Positions 38,507-50,664 of a stretch of 64,000 nt of DNA are shown piece after piece (the stretch's first letter is position 1; each line of letters starts with the position of its first letter). Below the pieces are notes generated by a model. The model made no database searches, was not told where the DNA came from, and was given only the letters and a program-made list of their open reading frames with translations. Made by a program: the position numbers and the translations under genes. Where the stretch lies: the NCBI GenBank assembly GCA_944989445.1, contig CALYLW010001097.1, positions 62,001 through 126,000 on the forward strand. Reading direction: 5' to 3'. The DNA comes from Ampullaceana balthica. Lineage: Eukaryota; Mollusca; Gastropoda; Lymnaeidae.

Positions 38507-39983
38507 GTGCTAAAACATAATTTTATGATAAGCCACCCTACAAGAAGTGCTCTAACATTCATGATAAGTCACCCTACAAGAAGTGCTCTAACATTCATGA
38601 TAAGTCACCCTACAAGAAGTGCTCTAACATTCATGATAAGTCACCCTACAAGAAGTGCTCTAACATTCATGATAAGTCACCCTACAAGAAGTGCTCTAAC
38701 ATTCATGATAAGTCACCCTACAAGAAGTGCTCTAACATTCATGATAAGTCACCCTACAAGAAGTGCTCTAACATTCATGATAAGTCACCCTACAAGAAGT
38801 GCTCTAACATTCATGATAAGTCACCCTACAAGAAGTGCTATAACATTCATGATAAGTCACCCTACAAGAAGTGCTCTAACATTCATGATAAGTCACCCTA
38901 CAAGAAGTGCTATAACATTCATGATGTCACCCTACAAGAAGTGCTCTAACATTCATGATAAGTCACCCTACAAGAAGTGCTCTAACATTCATGATAAGTC
39001 ACCCTACAAGAAGTGCTCTAACATTCATGATAAGTCACCCTACAAGAAGTGCTCTAACATTCATGATAAGTCACCCTACAAGAAGTGCTCTAACATTCAT
39101 GATAAGTCACCCTACAAGAAGTGCTCTAACATTCATGATAAGTCACCCTACAAGAAGTGCTCTAACATTCATGATAAGTCACCCTACAAGAAGTGCTCTA
39201 ACATTCATGATAAGTCACCCTACAAGAAGTGCTCTAACATTCATGATAAGTCACCCTACAAGAAGTGCTCTAACATTCATGATAAGTCACCCTACAAGAA
39301 GTGCTCTAACATTCATGATAAGTCACCCTACAAGAAGTGCTCTAACATTCATGATAAGTCACCCTACAAGAAGTGCTCTAACATTCATGATAAGTCACCC
39401 TACAAGAAGTGCTCTAACATTCATGATAAGTCACCCTACAAGAAGTGCTCTAACATTCATGATAAGTCACCCTACAAGAAGTGCTCTAACATTCATGATA
39501 AGTCACCCTACAAGAAGTGCTCTAACATTCATGATAAGTCACCCTACAAGAAGTGCTCTAACATTCATGATAAGTCACCCTACAAGAAGTGCTCTAACAT
39601 TCATGATAAGTCACCCTACAAGAAGTGCTCTAACATTCATGATAAGTCACCCTACAAGAAGTGCTCTAACATTCATGATAAGTCACCCTACAAGAAGTGC
39701 TCTAACATTCATGATAAGTCACCCTACAAGAAGTGCTCTAACATTCATGATAAGTCACCCTACAAGAAGTGCTCTAACATTCATGATAAGTCACCCTACA
39801 AGAAGTGCTCTAACATTCATGATAAGTCACCCTACAAGAAGTGCTCTAACATTCATGATAAGTCACCCTACAAGAAGTGCTCTAACATTCATGATAAGTC
39901 ACCCTACAAGAAGTGCTCTAACATTCATGATAAGTCACCCTACAAGAAGTGCTCTAACATTCATGATAAGTCACCATATTTGA
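38507..39983. repeat. 36-bp minisatellite, about 41 almost identical units
   Basis: Each unit contains ATGATAAGTCACCCTACAAG and AAGTGCTCTAAC. Nearly all copies are identical; the exceptions are two CTATAAC units and one unit lacking four bases (ATGATGTCACC) at about 38921. The unit is a multiple of three, so a 519-codon frame is open; I regard it as an artefact. Such uniformity means recent expansion or strong homogenisation. Confidence 0.97.
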
Positions 39984-40068
39984 GGTGCGACAGCATTAAA
40001 CTAGAAACTTGTTTGTTAAATATTATTGGGTCGTGTAACATATCGTTGGGTTTGGTACATTTGTAAGT

Positions 40069-40745
40069 AGTAGTCACACAAGACACCGCATCATATAGTC
40101 ACACAAGACACCGCATCATATAGTCACACAAGACACCGCATCATATAGTCACACAAGACACCGCATCATATAGACACACAAGACACCGCATCATATAGTC
40201 ACACAAGACACCGCATCATATAGTCACACAAGACACCGCATCATATAGTCACACAAGACACCACATCATATAGACACACAAGACACCGCATCATATAGAC
40301 ACACAAGACACCAAATCATATAGACACACAAGACACCGCATCATATAGACACACAAGACACCGCATCATATAGACACACAAGACACCGCATCATATAGAC
40401 ACACAAGACACCGCATCATATAGACACACAAGACACCGCATCATATAGTCACACAAGACACCACATCATATAGTCACACAAGACAACGCATCATATAGAC
40501 ACACAAGACACCGCATCATATAGACACACAAGACACCGCATCATATAGACACACAAGACACCGCATCATATAGACACACAAGACACCGCATCATATAGAC
40601 ACACAAGACACCGCATCATATAGACACACAAGACACCGCATCATATAGACACACAAGACACCGCATCATATAGACACACAAGACACCGCATCATATAGAC
40701 ACACAAGACACCGCATCATATAGACACACAAGACACCGCATCACA
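40069..40745. repeat. 25-bp minisatellite, about 27 units
   Basis: Units ACACAAGACACCGCATCATA plus TAGTC or TAGAC. TAGTC units dominate at the left, TAGAC at the right, which suggests spread from two ends. Confidence 0.96.
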
Positions 40746-40784
40746 TAGACACCAAATGGCAAGAGAAGGTCCCCAACACGGAGG

Positions 40785-40955
40785 TCCTAGCTCAAACAAG
40801 CAAAAGCAGCATCTTAGCCATACTAAGCCAAAGAAGCCTCCGATGGCTTGGATACGACGAAAGAAAGCAAACTGGTCGCATACCCAAGGACGTGCTATAC
40901 AGCGGGCTGGTGACAGGGAAAAGGTCGGTTGGGCTGCCACGACTCAGATACACTC
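40785..40955 (+). pseudogene. LINE reverse-transcriptase C-terminal fragment
   Basis: A + strand frame reads LRWLGYDERKQTGRIPKDVL, then YSGLVTGKRSVGLPRLRYTQ. This matches the segment LRWLGHV...RIPK..LYGEL..GKR..GRP after the reverse transcriptase of many animal non-LTR elements. Only about 50 codons remain. Confidence 0.7.
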
Positions 40956-40959
40956 AATA

Positions 40960-42890
40960 TTTTAAAAAAAACTGTTTCCAATTTAAATATCTCTTTCCTA
41001 CATTTAGTGGCGAGTGACGCGTTGCGAGAAAGGATGAGTCAGTCAATCAATGAAGGACAGAATTAATTAATGGATAAAGAAAATCGTATACGATTTTTTT
41101 TGTAAATGTTCATGGGCGGGTAGGGAAAAAAGGTGGGGTGGGGGTGGGGGTGAAAGAGAGATTCCTTCACTGGCACCCAACTCAAAATCTTAAGAAATCA
41201 ACCCCGAAAGGGGAAGCAATCAGCTTAATAATTATCTTCTTCCCGCTTGACTGCATCTCAAATCACGTCTCAGGAGCTTTTTGGTCAGGGAAAAAATAAA
41301 TTCTAAATGTGATAATCGACAGGGAGCAATACATCAGTTGGGGTGGGGGTGGGGTCGGGAGGGGCGGTTGGCTTTTAAATTTTAAAAAAAGTTTATTATA
41401 AATAGTCGAGCTATGGACAAGTTAAATCTACGCACGACTTCTAAGGCACATACTCACTACGAAATTCTAAAGTTATGTACACGCAAATCAGTAGATTTTA
41501 AGGTTCCATTGGTAGCTGAGAATTTTAAAAAAATCGCCTTGTCTTATGGATGCTAAGTGCGTTTGGACAATTTCAATATAGATCTTTATGTATCTTATCA
41601 ACACCATTTTTTGTGACGCCGTTTTCCACAGGCATCTGTTACCACGACATTGTTCAACCAGTCCTTGCTACGACACCACTTTTGTTGAATCGACACGAGT
41701 TTTTTCTCCCCACGCCCCATACCCCGCGCCACAGGCCACTCGCAAACGCCTCGACCACGCGCCACTCGGTGTCGATATCATCTGACCGACGTTAAGACTC
41801 GAGGTAAATGAATTGTGTTATTGGCTGAAAGTGGTCACTTTGTTATTGCTTGATGATGGTGTTGCATGTGTCCACAAGTTGGCCAACAGCATTGCCCCCA
41901 CCCCCACTATTAACGTGAACAATCGTGCTCCATCCACATTTTGCTCTATCCCTCTCGGCGTTTCTCTAGCCTTTTCCCTGTCACCATGTTTCTCCTACGG
42001 GTTTCACCCTCCCGTATTGACTAGTCACATATGATGACTCTTGTCGACACATAATAATTAAAACATCTTACACCACTAGCTCTCTTATCTTAACTTATCT
42101 TATCTAAACTTATCTTATGTTAACGTTAGCACCGCGACATTCTTTCTCTTTGACAAGCTCGGATCATTTCATTTCTCGTGGCCCTCTTACTTAGCAGCAC
42201 CCCTGGCTTTATTTTCAAGCACCCTTATCCCCCCCCCCATCCATATACTCCATGCTAATCACACAACATTTTGTAGGAACAATCCCGCCCCACGCGGACC
42301 TCCCTTTATTGCGTCATCAAGCCTGGAATATTTACTATTGACAAGTTAATGTGATCTATGAATGACGTGGTTTGATCGTGTGTGGCGTGAGGTCAGCTCA
42401 AAGAGAGGCTTCTTACGAAAGTCATGAATGGAACTGGGTGATGAAAAGTAAATGAATGCTCGTGAAATACAAATATCTCTCTCGGCTGTTTATTTTGGGT
42501 CCGAATATTTTCTTTCTTCACAGGAAGCATTAGGCTATCTGGCCAGTGCGCGGCTAATGGCGTTTAATCGCTATCTGTGTTGTCGTTCCTGGCCCATGCC
42601 CGGGATGGCCGAGAAAAACCGACATTCACACGTCACGAGCGAAACGTTTTAAAACCACGCGCCCACTATCTGGTCAGTGTTCTGACATGGCATCGGCGGA
42701 TGGCTCAAGAAGGGAAGAAATTTATTCTTGCCCCTTCCCCACTGCTCCCCAAATCGAATTATGGAAATGTCAATCTAAAAGGAGTTGTTGACATTTGCTG
42801 ATTGCCGGGGAATGTCTAATTAGTCACGATTCTTTTACTGACTTTAGCGGGATCATTTCAAGCAGTCAAAGATTTTAAAAAAAAATAGAG
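40960..42890. other. Sequence without recognised genes; G-rich tracts
   Basis: G-quadruplex-capable runs lie at about 41114-41150 and 41338-41366 on the + strand. A TATCTTA-type short repeat lies at 42085-42120. Frames at 41550-42034 and 42452-42801 show no similarity I recognise. Confidence 0.35.
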
Positions 42891-42892
42891 CA

Positions 42893-43170
42893 TACGATGG
42901 TCAGGTATTACACATACGATGGCCAGGTATTACACATACCATGGCCAGGTATATTCAATACGATGGCCAGATTTATTCAATACGATGGCCAGGTATTACA
43001 CATACGATTGCCAGGTATTACACATACGATGGCCAGGTATTGCACATACGATTGCCAGGTATTACACATACGATGGCCAGGTATATTCACTACGATGGCC
43101 ATGTATATTCAATACGATGACCAGGTATTACACATACGATGGCCAGATATTACACATGCGATGGCCTTGT
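42893..43170. repeat. 22-bp minisatellite, about 12 units
   Basis: Units CATACGATGGCCAGGTATTA with AC or TTCA linkers. Confidence 0.93.
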
Positions 43171-43199
43171 GTAGCACTAACCGATAATCATATTTGTAC

Positions 43200-44100
43200 C
43201 GAAATGGAAGGTCGCAACTCTAAGACTACTCGCCCTGACAATGTCTTTAAAAAAAGAAGTTATTTTGAGAACCACTTCTCTTCACCCACTGAAGCGCATT
43301 TATAATTTCGTTTAGCACAGACTGGAAATTTGAGTTTTCCTGTGCCACGGGGGTCATCTCATGGCGGAAATTGCGAGAAAGCTTCTTTAACCAGACCCCC
43401 AGTGTTTGAAGGGGGGAAAAAAATCCATAATGGTATTAGATGGACTGGGGCGTTGCTTGCTGGGGCGACGGTTTATCGGATATTCCCGTAAACAGAGCAC
43501 TGGGGGCGGGGAGGGGGGCGCGTCAAAATGCCATCAGTGGCGCCCATAAATGGACTACATCATGCTCACAAAATAAGATTACGGACAGGAGATAGAAATA
43601 TGTTTGAAGCTACAGTCACTTCGTCAAGCTTGGGTGTCTTCCGTCACAATTAAAAGTGAACACACCCCAGCTCCACAATCAGAACCCCCCCCCCAAAAAA
43701 AAATGACGCCCTATTAAAAACAAAATGACGCCCACCCCCAAAAAAGATGCCCCACCTCCCAAAAATATCCATATTTTATGATGACCATATATATCTATAT
43801 ATATATCTATATATATAATTCTCTTCATGGGACCATGCCAGGCAAGTAAGCAGCAAAAATATGTGCAACCGAGCATGACGAATGACCCTCTCTCGGGTCA
43901 ACTAAACACAATTCTCTTCGTGGTCGGACCCTGCGAGGCAACAAGAAGCTGCATGTGCAACAGAGCGTGACAAATGACCGTCGCTCGGGTCAACTAACCA
44001 CTGTTGGCACGCGTGGTGGTGGGATGAAATGGAAAAAAGGGGGGTGTGGTAGTGGCTAGCAACAATGCACTTGCGTTTACTTGCATTGTCTTACACAGTA
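43200..44100. other. Sequence without recognised genes
   Basis: It holds two diverged copies of about 100 bp around GAATGACCCTCTCTCGGGTC and AAATGACCGTCGCTCGGGTC (43820-43990), each with TCGGGTCAACTAA, and C-rich and A-rich runs at 43687-43765. Confidence 0.4.
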
Positions 44101-44106
44101 AATGTG

Positions 44107-44178
44107 AAATTCGTAGTGTACTGGTTAGCATGTCCGCCTCATACGTCGATGGTCCTGGGTTCAAGCCCCAGCGAAAAC
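44107..44178 (+). tRNA. tRNA-like sequence (pseudogene or SINE head), loop CAT
   Basis: Its 72 nt fold as a tRNA: a D arm (GTGT/GCAT with a TTA loop), an anticodon arm TCCGC/GTCGA with one mismatch and loop CTCATAC (CAT at the anticodon position), and a perfect T arm CTGGG-TTCAAGC-CCCAG. The acceptor stem pairs at only four of seven positions. A T-run (Pol III stop) follows from 44182. The weak acceptor stem argues for a pseudogene or a SINE head. Confidence 0.5.
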
Positions 44179-44339
44179 ATTGTTTTTTTTTAATTTTTAA
44201 AAATGTCTGTTTTTGCCCGTTCTTTTACCCCTTTATTGCCAACACTAGCTGATTTAGTTACGGGTGAAGACTTCCTGAAAGACACAGTTGTCAAAATGGG
44301 ATGTGTTTGGGCAAACGACTGTGAGCGAATGAAAAGAAA

Positions 44340-44525
44340 TAACTCTGGAGAGACCCGCGGCGTAGCATACGCCGCAGACTTGCTCATAATAGACAGTGCA
44401 AAAAATGAATGGGGGGGGGGTGAGAGTACAGACACAAACAGCAGCACCAAGTAAGGAAAGAATAGCGAGTAAACATGGAGACAAGCACACTGAGGTTGTT
44501 GTTACCCGCCTCCCAATTAATACAC
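44340..44525 (-). mobile_element. Helitron-like tail, reverse orientation
   Basis: On the - strand it reads GAGCAAGTCTGCGGCGTATG then CTACGCCGCGGGTCTC. It shares the hairpin with 33907 and 44852, but the terminal CTAG is not kept. It lies head-to-head with the copy ending at 44852. Confidence 0.55.
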
Positions 44526-44679
44526 CATCCCTTAAACATAAACTGTGATTGGCCGACCCTAGCGAGGGTTAGTCATGTTTAGGGTTGTTAATTGCGTGTT
44601 GTTGTTTTTTTTAACCGATTATCGATTATGTAACTCTGATTTTAAACCGATTATCGTTTTATAGCTGACTTCATAGAAG

Positions 44680-44852
44680 TGTACCGAATTTCGCCTGCAA
44701 ACGTCTCGAAACCAACAATGAGTTGGCAGTTCAGCCAACCTTCACACGCGTTGTTTTGATTTCTTCGTGCTGTAGTTTGTGTCCGTTATTACTCCACTTT
44801 CTTTGCACTCTCCATGGGCAAGTCTGCGGCGCATGCTACGCCGCGGGGCGTC
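44680..44852 (+). mobile_element. Helitron-like 3-prime end with GCGGCG hairpin and CTAG
   Basis: GCAAGTCTGCGGCGCATGCT, then ACGCCGCGGGGCGTCTAG followed by T: a clear hairpin ahead of a CTRR end. Directly after it begins TATATATATATATAAATC, which looks like the 5-prime end of a further element. Confidence 0.65.
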
Positions 44853-46230
44853 TAGTATATATATATATAAATCAAAGTATGTATGTATGTATGCATGTTC
44901 TTCATAGCTGACTAAACCATTCATCCGATCGCCATGAAACAATTTTTAACCCACTTCCTCGTAAGCAAGCGAGCTGAAATTTTGAAGGCAGTTTCGTACC
45001 GATGATAAAAATAATGTATCAAAATTTCAGATCGATCACATGTATCGTAATTGAATTATTGATTTTTTAGATTATTTTATTTATTCATATGTATGATGTT
45101 ATTTTTTGAGATAGAGTGTCGCGGTGCGTATTATATTGAATAACCTTTCCTGTCACGCAATGAGGTGCGTATTTTATTGACAACACTTTTTATAAACATA
45201 TTCCTGATCGGTGCACATTAGTCTATATTAATCATGTTTTACGACACAATTGCAATTTTGTATTTTTGGATGGTCTTGCGCTGCGTATTATAATGAACAT
45301 TCTTTTAGTTATGTCTCGTTCATAAAAGATTTACAGTCAAAAACTTGTTTTTTTTAACGTTTTTTAACATATTAAATTGTCTCCTTACACTCAATTTTAG
45401 GAAACCGGCAAACAAATCTTCGTGTTCGGTTTTTTCATGAATAATCTTTTTGGCTGGGAGGCCGATCACGTAGTACTGACAAAGCATTAGCAAGAAACCA
45501 ATGAACTATTTAGTTACAGTCTTATATTAGCTGCTAACAATAATTTTATTTAAAGTGACGCTGGCTGGATAGGGCCCCAGTTTGAATTGCAGTCGTAATT
45601 CACCCCTGCGTCGCGCATCAGAAGTTATGAAAATTAAAATAAACCAATGAAAGTTAATTTTCAATAAAATTAAACCAGAAACCTTCACGGAAGTGTACAA
45701 AACAACTTCAGAAAATTTCATGGCGGTCGGATATATAAAATAATATTTTCAAAGCTTACATAAGTGGAAAAAAAGACATTAAGGGCCCCCGGTCCTTACA
45801 AGGTTTAAGTTCAAAACCCATGAAGATTGCAGTCCCAACCATGGTGGAGTTGTATGTTATATTTTTTCAAGATCGTGTAAAATCGGTTGGAGAATAACGT
45901 CTTAAACGTTTACGAAAAAAAGATTTGGGCCCCCGGCCCCAAAGGAATAGACATTAGGAGTTCAATGACCGACAGTATTTTATTATAGATCATAAGTATG
46001 CATGTACCCAGTTTGGTAAAGATCCACCCATGTTCCAATGTTTAAAATAATTTTTATATAGATCATCATTTAAAAACGGCATTTTGGGCCCGCGGACCCT
46101 TACGAGTGGTAATTTTTTTTTAAAAATGCCACAAAACCATCGCTGGAGAGTACTCAACAACTTCAAAGATTCATGGCGATCAGATGAATAAAATAATATT
46201 TACTTAGCTAAATAAATTTTTTAAAACGAC
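44853..46230. mobile_element. Second Helitron-like non-autonomous element, head-to-tail
   Basis: It starts with a TA run, AAATCAAAG and TATGTATGTATG. The inside repeats motifs such as CCGATCGCCATGAAAC, TCATGGCGGTCGGAT and TCATGGCGATCAGATGAATA, and GGGCCCCCGG blocks. That layout is like the Helitron at 7091-8189. The right end is not defined; it runs into the fold-back family member at about 46235. Confidence 0.5.
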
Positions 46231-46234
46231 TTAA

Positions 46235-46345
46235 GGGCACCCGCCCAACGTTTTTAGTTATATTAGATCAAAGTAATTGAACTTATAAGTTTTCTTATAA
46301 TATTTTCTTCTTTTTTAGTCCACTTATAAAAACGTGCTTTAAAAA
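46235..46345. repeat. Dispersed copy of the fold-back arm
   Basis: It shares ACCCGCCCAACGTTTTTAGT, AACTTATAAGTTTT and TTTTAGTCCACT with 5300-5420 and 5440-5530. Confidence 0.7.
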
Positions 46346-46366
46346 AATCTTTTTTACCTCTATTTT

Positions 46367-47684
46367 TCAATTAAAAAATAGCTTAATTTCACCCAAGCAG
46401 CATACAAATCTCTCTAAAACCCACCCTCTGCTCAACCATCGGACATTATTGTCCATAAGAATACTATGTTTGTACCTCATCAAGAAGTGCTTGAAACTGT
46501 CGATAATTAATGTGAGAGACGTGCTGTTGTGTTTACATTGTATGAGAAGGCAATGACTTGACCTGGTATGAAACACGTGGTGTGTGAGGTGAACTGTTAG
46601 CGTGCCTGGTCAAGGACTGAGAGAATAGCTGGCTATAAATGTACGGTTCATGAGGCAACCGATGTGGATTGCAGTGGATGGCATACGAGCTGTTTAGGTA
46701 GTTAATTGTACAGTTGATCACAGTGAATTGTATATAGTGATTAAAGACAGTTGTTAACCAGACCACAGTGTGTTTAAAGCCTTGTCACTTGACCAGCCAT
46801 AAGTTCTATTACATTAAAGGTCAAGCAACGATGTAATTCACCCTTTTGGTGACATCTTTGGTGATATCGTCTAATATTTTGCAGCTGTCCCTGGCCTCAT
46901 AGTGAATGAGACAATGGAACTGAATTAATGGATGTGTTGCTTCTTTAAGAAATAATTATATAAAACATGCTGTTGTTTCTAGCAAGCAAGGCGCACCATC
47001 ACTAACTAGTAATTGAAACTAACTTTTCTGGTCGTATGTCTTGTTTGAAAAAAAAGATTTCATCAGAGCATTGTAAATATCTATTCCTCGTGTTCTTTCG
47101 GGCAAAGATGCCAATTTAACCAGCTCGTTTCTCGCCGCATCACCAACAGCACAACGCAAACTTATTGCTAGCCTTGCATGGTAGCAATAAATATATCTGT
47201 GTGCTTTAATCCAAGCAGATTGAGTAACAGGCTGCCTTTTGCAAGTCAGTGGTCAGCTACTGACCAATATCACTGGCCATCCGCAGGACTCGATCTTTAA
47301 CAGTATTTCAGCCAGTTGTCAGCTACTGACCAATATCACTGGCCATCTACAGGACTCGATCTTTAACAGTACTTCTGCTAAGTGGCATTTCAGAGATGCG
47401 TTGTTTAATTTTGTCCTTATTTGAAAAATCATGAAAAAGGGAATTACTACCAGATAACATGGCCTCTTTGTTTTAGAGAGAGGTTTATTATGTTTTGACA
47501 GGCACAGTGAAATAAATAAGTGAGTGAAACTTTCAAGAACAGACACAAAGTAAAAAACCGTATTTAAATTAGGTAGTATCATTTTATTGTTATTATTGAT
47601 TTAGGAAGTAATATTTTAGTCGCGTGCCGGCTGACGAGGCTCTGCGTGCCCACTAGCACGCGTGCGATAGGTTCGCCATCACTG
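46367..47684 (-). pseudogene. Degraded hAT transposon (GTF2IRD2-like transposase)
   Basis: On the - strand a frame reads DNNVRWLSRGWVLERF, then GEIKLFF, the RWLSRG motif of hAT transposases. Upstream (to the right) are further broken pieces such as SDGAPCLLE-like sequence near 47000. The right end, GGTTCGCCATCACTG at 47670-47684, is a hAT terminal repeat (CAGTGATGGCGAACC on the other strand). The left end is lost. A 62-bp tandem duplication sits inside at 47247-47370. Confidence 0.75.
47247..47370. repeat. Tandem duplication of about 62 bp within the hAT relic
   Basis: Two copies share CAGCTACTGACCAATATCAC and GGACTCGATCTTTAACAGTA. Confidence 0.85.
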
Positions 47685-48002
47685 CTATAGAACTAGGCAG
47701 TGCTTTCTTTCTGATGGTAATATCAAAACAGAAATCTTGCCACCCCATCAGTGTGTGATGTAAGCATGACATCTTGCCAGACATTCAACGCATCGATCTC
47801 CCTGACAACAAGACTAACACCATCAACCCCTTACTCTCTAACAACCTCTGCCACATTTTGTTATTGTCTATTTCTGTTTACGGTGTACGCTAACCTAGGA
47901 ACTAGGAAACAATCAGAGGAGAAACAGCAGGATTGGCTTGTGCGTAGACTTTCCGGGTTCGTATTGTCTGTTGGTGCCATGGTCTGGTCAGTAAATATGG
48001 AT

Positions 48003-48895
48003 TAGATTGGTTTAGCCTGTAAACATGTATTGGACTGATTTGGTTCGTGAATATGGATTGGATTCTTGGGGGTCAGTAAACATGGATTGGATTGATTTGG
48101 TTAGTGATTATGGATAGGAGGCTTGGGGTCAGTAAAGATGGATTGGATCGATTTGGTTAGTGATTATGGACAGGAGGCTTGGGGTCAGTAAACACGGATT
48201 GGATTGATTTGGTTAGTGATTATGGACAGGAGGCTTGGGGTCAGTAAACACGGATTGGATTGATTTGGTTAGTGATTATGGATAGGATGCTTGGGGTCAG
48301 TAAACATGGATTGGATTGATTTGGTTAGTGATTATGGATAGGAGGCTTGGGGTTAGTAAACATGGATTAGATTGATTTGGTTAGTGATTATGGATAGGAG
48401 GCTTGGGGTCAGTAAATATGGATTGGATTGATTTGGTTAGTGATTATGGACAGGAGGCTTGGGGTCAGTAAACACGGATTGGATTGATTTGGTTAGTGAT
48501 TATGGATAGGATGCTTGGGGGTCAGTAAACATGAATTGGATTGATTTGGTTAGTGATTATGGATAGGATGCTTGGGGTCAGTAAACATGGATTGGATTGA
48601 TTTGGTTAGTGATTATGGATAGGAGGCTTGGGGTCAGTAAAGATGGATTGGATTGATTTGGTTAGTGATTATGGATAGGATGCTTGGGGTCAGTAAACAT
48701 GGATTGGATTGATTTGGTTAGTGATTATGGATAGGATGCTTGGGGTCAGTAAACACGGATTGGATTGATTTGGTTAGTGATTATGGATAGGATGCTTGGG
48801 GTCAGTAAACATGGATTGGATTGATTTGGTTAGTGATTATGGATAGGATGCTTGGGGTCAGTAAACATGGATTGGATTGATTTGGCTCATAAATT
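48003..48895. repeat. 56-bp minisatellite, about 16 units
   Basis: Units contain GGATTGGATTGATTTGGTTA, GTGATTATGGATAGGA and CTTGGGGTCAGTAAACA. Variation is mostly at ATGGATAGG/ATGGACAGG and AGGC/ATGC. Confidence 0.95.
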
Positions 48896-48899
48896 TGTA

Positions 48900-49670
48900 T
48901 TGAATTCTTTGCTGAATTTGATGACGATAAGTTGAATAGTGAGGTATAGATCTAACACAATTAAGGATGATTATAGATGTTATTATGGACACATGTGTTT
49001 TATATTTTTTAAAAATCTGAATGAATATACCCTATAGATATCAACAGTCAAATCAATTAGAAAGGTGAAGGCCGAGCCAGAAGAATTTAAAAAAAAAGTA
49101 AATTATTCTAACTTCCGAAGCTGGTCAAGGGCGGATAATTTCAAAAGTTTTTGGGGATTGCCAGCGATTTAATTAACTTCCTTGTTCTAAGGGAAATATT
49201 TTCCTTCCCTCCTTATTCCCCCTGGATAAATGAAATTTTAAATTGAGTCCTGGGTTCATTTGAATATAATTTAAAAAAAAATTAAAAATTAAAAAACCAA
49301 ACACACCAAAAAATTTAACACAAGAAAAGGACATTTTCTTTTAACGATAGAATAATTTTATTAGGCACACAAATAAGAGACATTGGTTTATCTCAGCGGA
49401 TCTCAACATATTAAATCCCTGAAAATTCTAGAATTATTTGCAAACTTAAGGGACAAGTCATTCAATTTGATCACTCCACAGAATTGTTCAGTGGCAGAAG
49501 ATAAAACAGATGTCATGGTCTGGTTCCGTGTGATAAAATTTTGAGGTCATGGCATGACATGACATGATGGTGGTGTTGATTGTGAATCTGGCAAAGTGTT
49601 CGGCGTATTTGTACAAGTTTTTTTGAGTATAATGATCTATGTGTTGAGTGCATCTGTCTAGTAGTTGAGT
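48900..49670. other. Sequence without recognised genes
   Basis: AT-rich with A-runs; no element or exon seen. Confidence 0.4.
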
Positions 49671-49674
49671 TTAT

Positions 49675-49955
49675 TTGCAATGGATTTGAGTGTATCTGCC
49701 ATGATGTTGAGTGTATCTGCCATGCTGTTGAGTGTATCTGTCACGATGTTGAGTGTATCTGCCATGATGTTGAGTGTATCTGCCACGATGTTGAGTGTAT
49801 CTGTCATGATGTTGAGTGTATCTGTCACGATGTTGAGTGTATCTGCCATGATGTTGAGTGTATCTGCCATGATGTTGAGTGTATCTGCCATGATGTTGAG
49901 TGTATCTGCCATGATGTTGAGTGTATCTGCCATGATGTTGAGTGTATCAGCCATG
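49675..49955. repeat. 18-bp minisatellite, about 15 units
   Basis: Units ATGTTGAGTGTATCTGCC and ATGTTGAGTGTATCTGTC. Open in frame on both strands because 18 is a multiple of three. Confidence 0.95.
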
Positions 49956-50353
49956 TTATGGACTGTGCCTGAACTACAATATGAACTTCTATTTGTGTAG
50001 GCAGCTGTAGAGTAGCCAGTGTTAGTGCCAAACTGAGCGGATGTTTTGGCACATCATCGAACAAACCACCCAAGACCACTCCAAAAATATGAAGAAAAGA
50101 GCCCCCCCCCCTTACAGAGCCGACCACCCGCATTCACCCCCTCCCCCTTTGCGTGGCTGGTTGGACGTCGAGTCGGGAAGCAACCATTTTCTCTCAGTCC
50201 ACCAGGCTTAAGGATAATTCTCTGACTTAGGTCTCATCACAGACAATTACCCACGGAGACCTATTGGTCCCTAATACAGCAGGCATCCAGACAATGCTCA
50301 TTGGGTCTCCTAGCAGCTGGCTGTGACCTATGACAACCCCACAGGTCCGGCAC

Positions 50354-50527
50354 CAATGTACCCTTTAAGCTGCGCGGCTGCGCAGATATCTGACCGACGC
50401 CGCGCAGTAGTTTTAAATTACAGCGCAGCAAATTTTGTAAAATATTGCACCCAAATGGACGCTGCAACTTTGCACAATAATTTTTTTTACTTTGCACACG
50501 GACCAACGAACCTTAGAGGGGACATTG
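50354..50527. mobile_element. MITE with CAATGT...ACATTG ends, 174 bp
   Basis: The ends are inverted: CAATGTACCCTTTAAG at the left and CTTAGAGGGGACATTG at the right. The flanks TCCGGCAC and TCGGCAAA are only a partial match for an 8-bp duplication. The GCTGCGCGGCTGCGCAG segment inside the left end is a short GC-rich palindrome. Confidence 0.7.
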
Positions 50528-50564
50528 TCGGCAAACGGACAAGTTCAGTCCGTTGTAGTTCGTA

Positions 50565-50661
50565 TCTCAAACCCAGGTTTGTATGGCAAGGTTAAATTGA
50601 AAACAAATTGTCTATCTCAAACCCAGGTTTGTATGGCAAGGTTAAATTGAAAAACAAATTG
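50565..50661. repeat. Tandem duplication of about 48 bp
   Basis: Two copies of TCTCAAACCCAGGTTTGTAT plus GGCAAGGTTAAATTGAAAA differ by one base in an A-run. Confidence 0.9.
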
Positions 50662-50664
50662 TCT

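Noticed and set aside
38507..40066. 519-codon open frame
   Set aside because: It is made wholly of a 36-bp tandem unit; 36 is a multiple of three, so any stop-free register stays open. No start context, no similarity, and other frames are open too.
42085..42125. SINE tail (TATCTTA repeats)
   Set aside because: Similar to the tail of the SINE at 23037 in reverse, but no tRNA-like head or body adjoins it.
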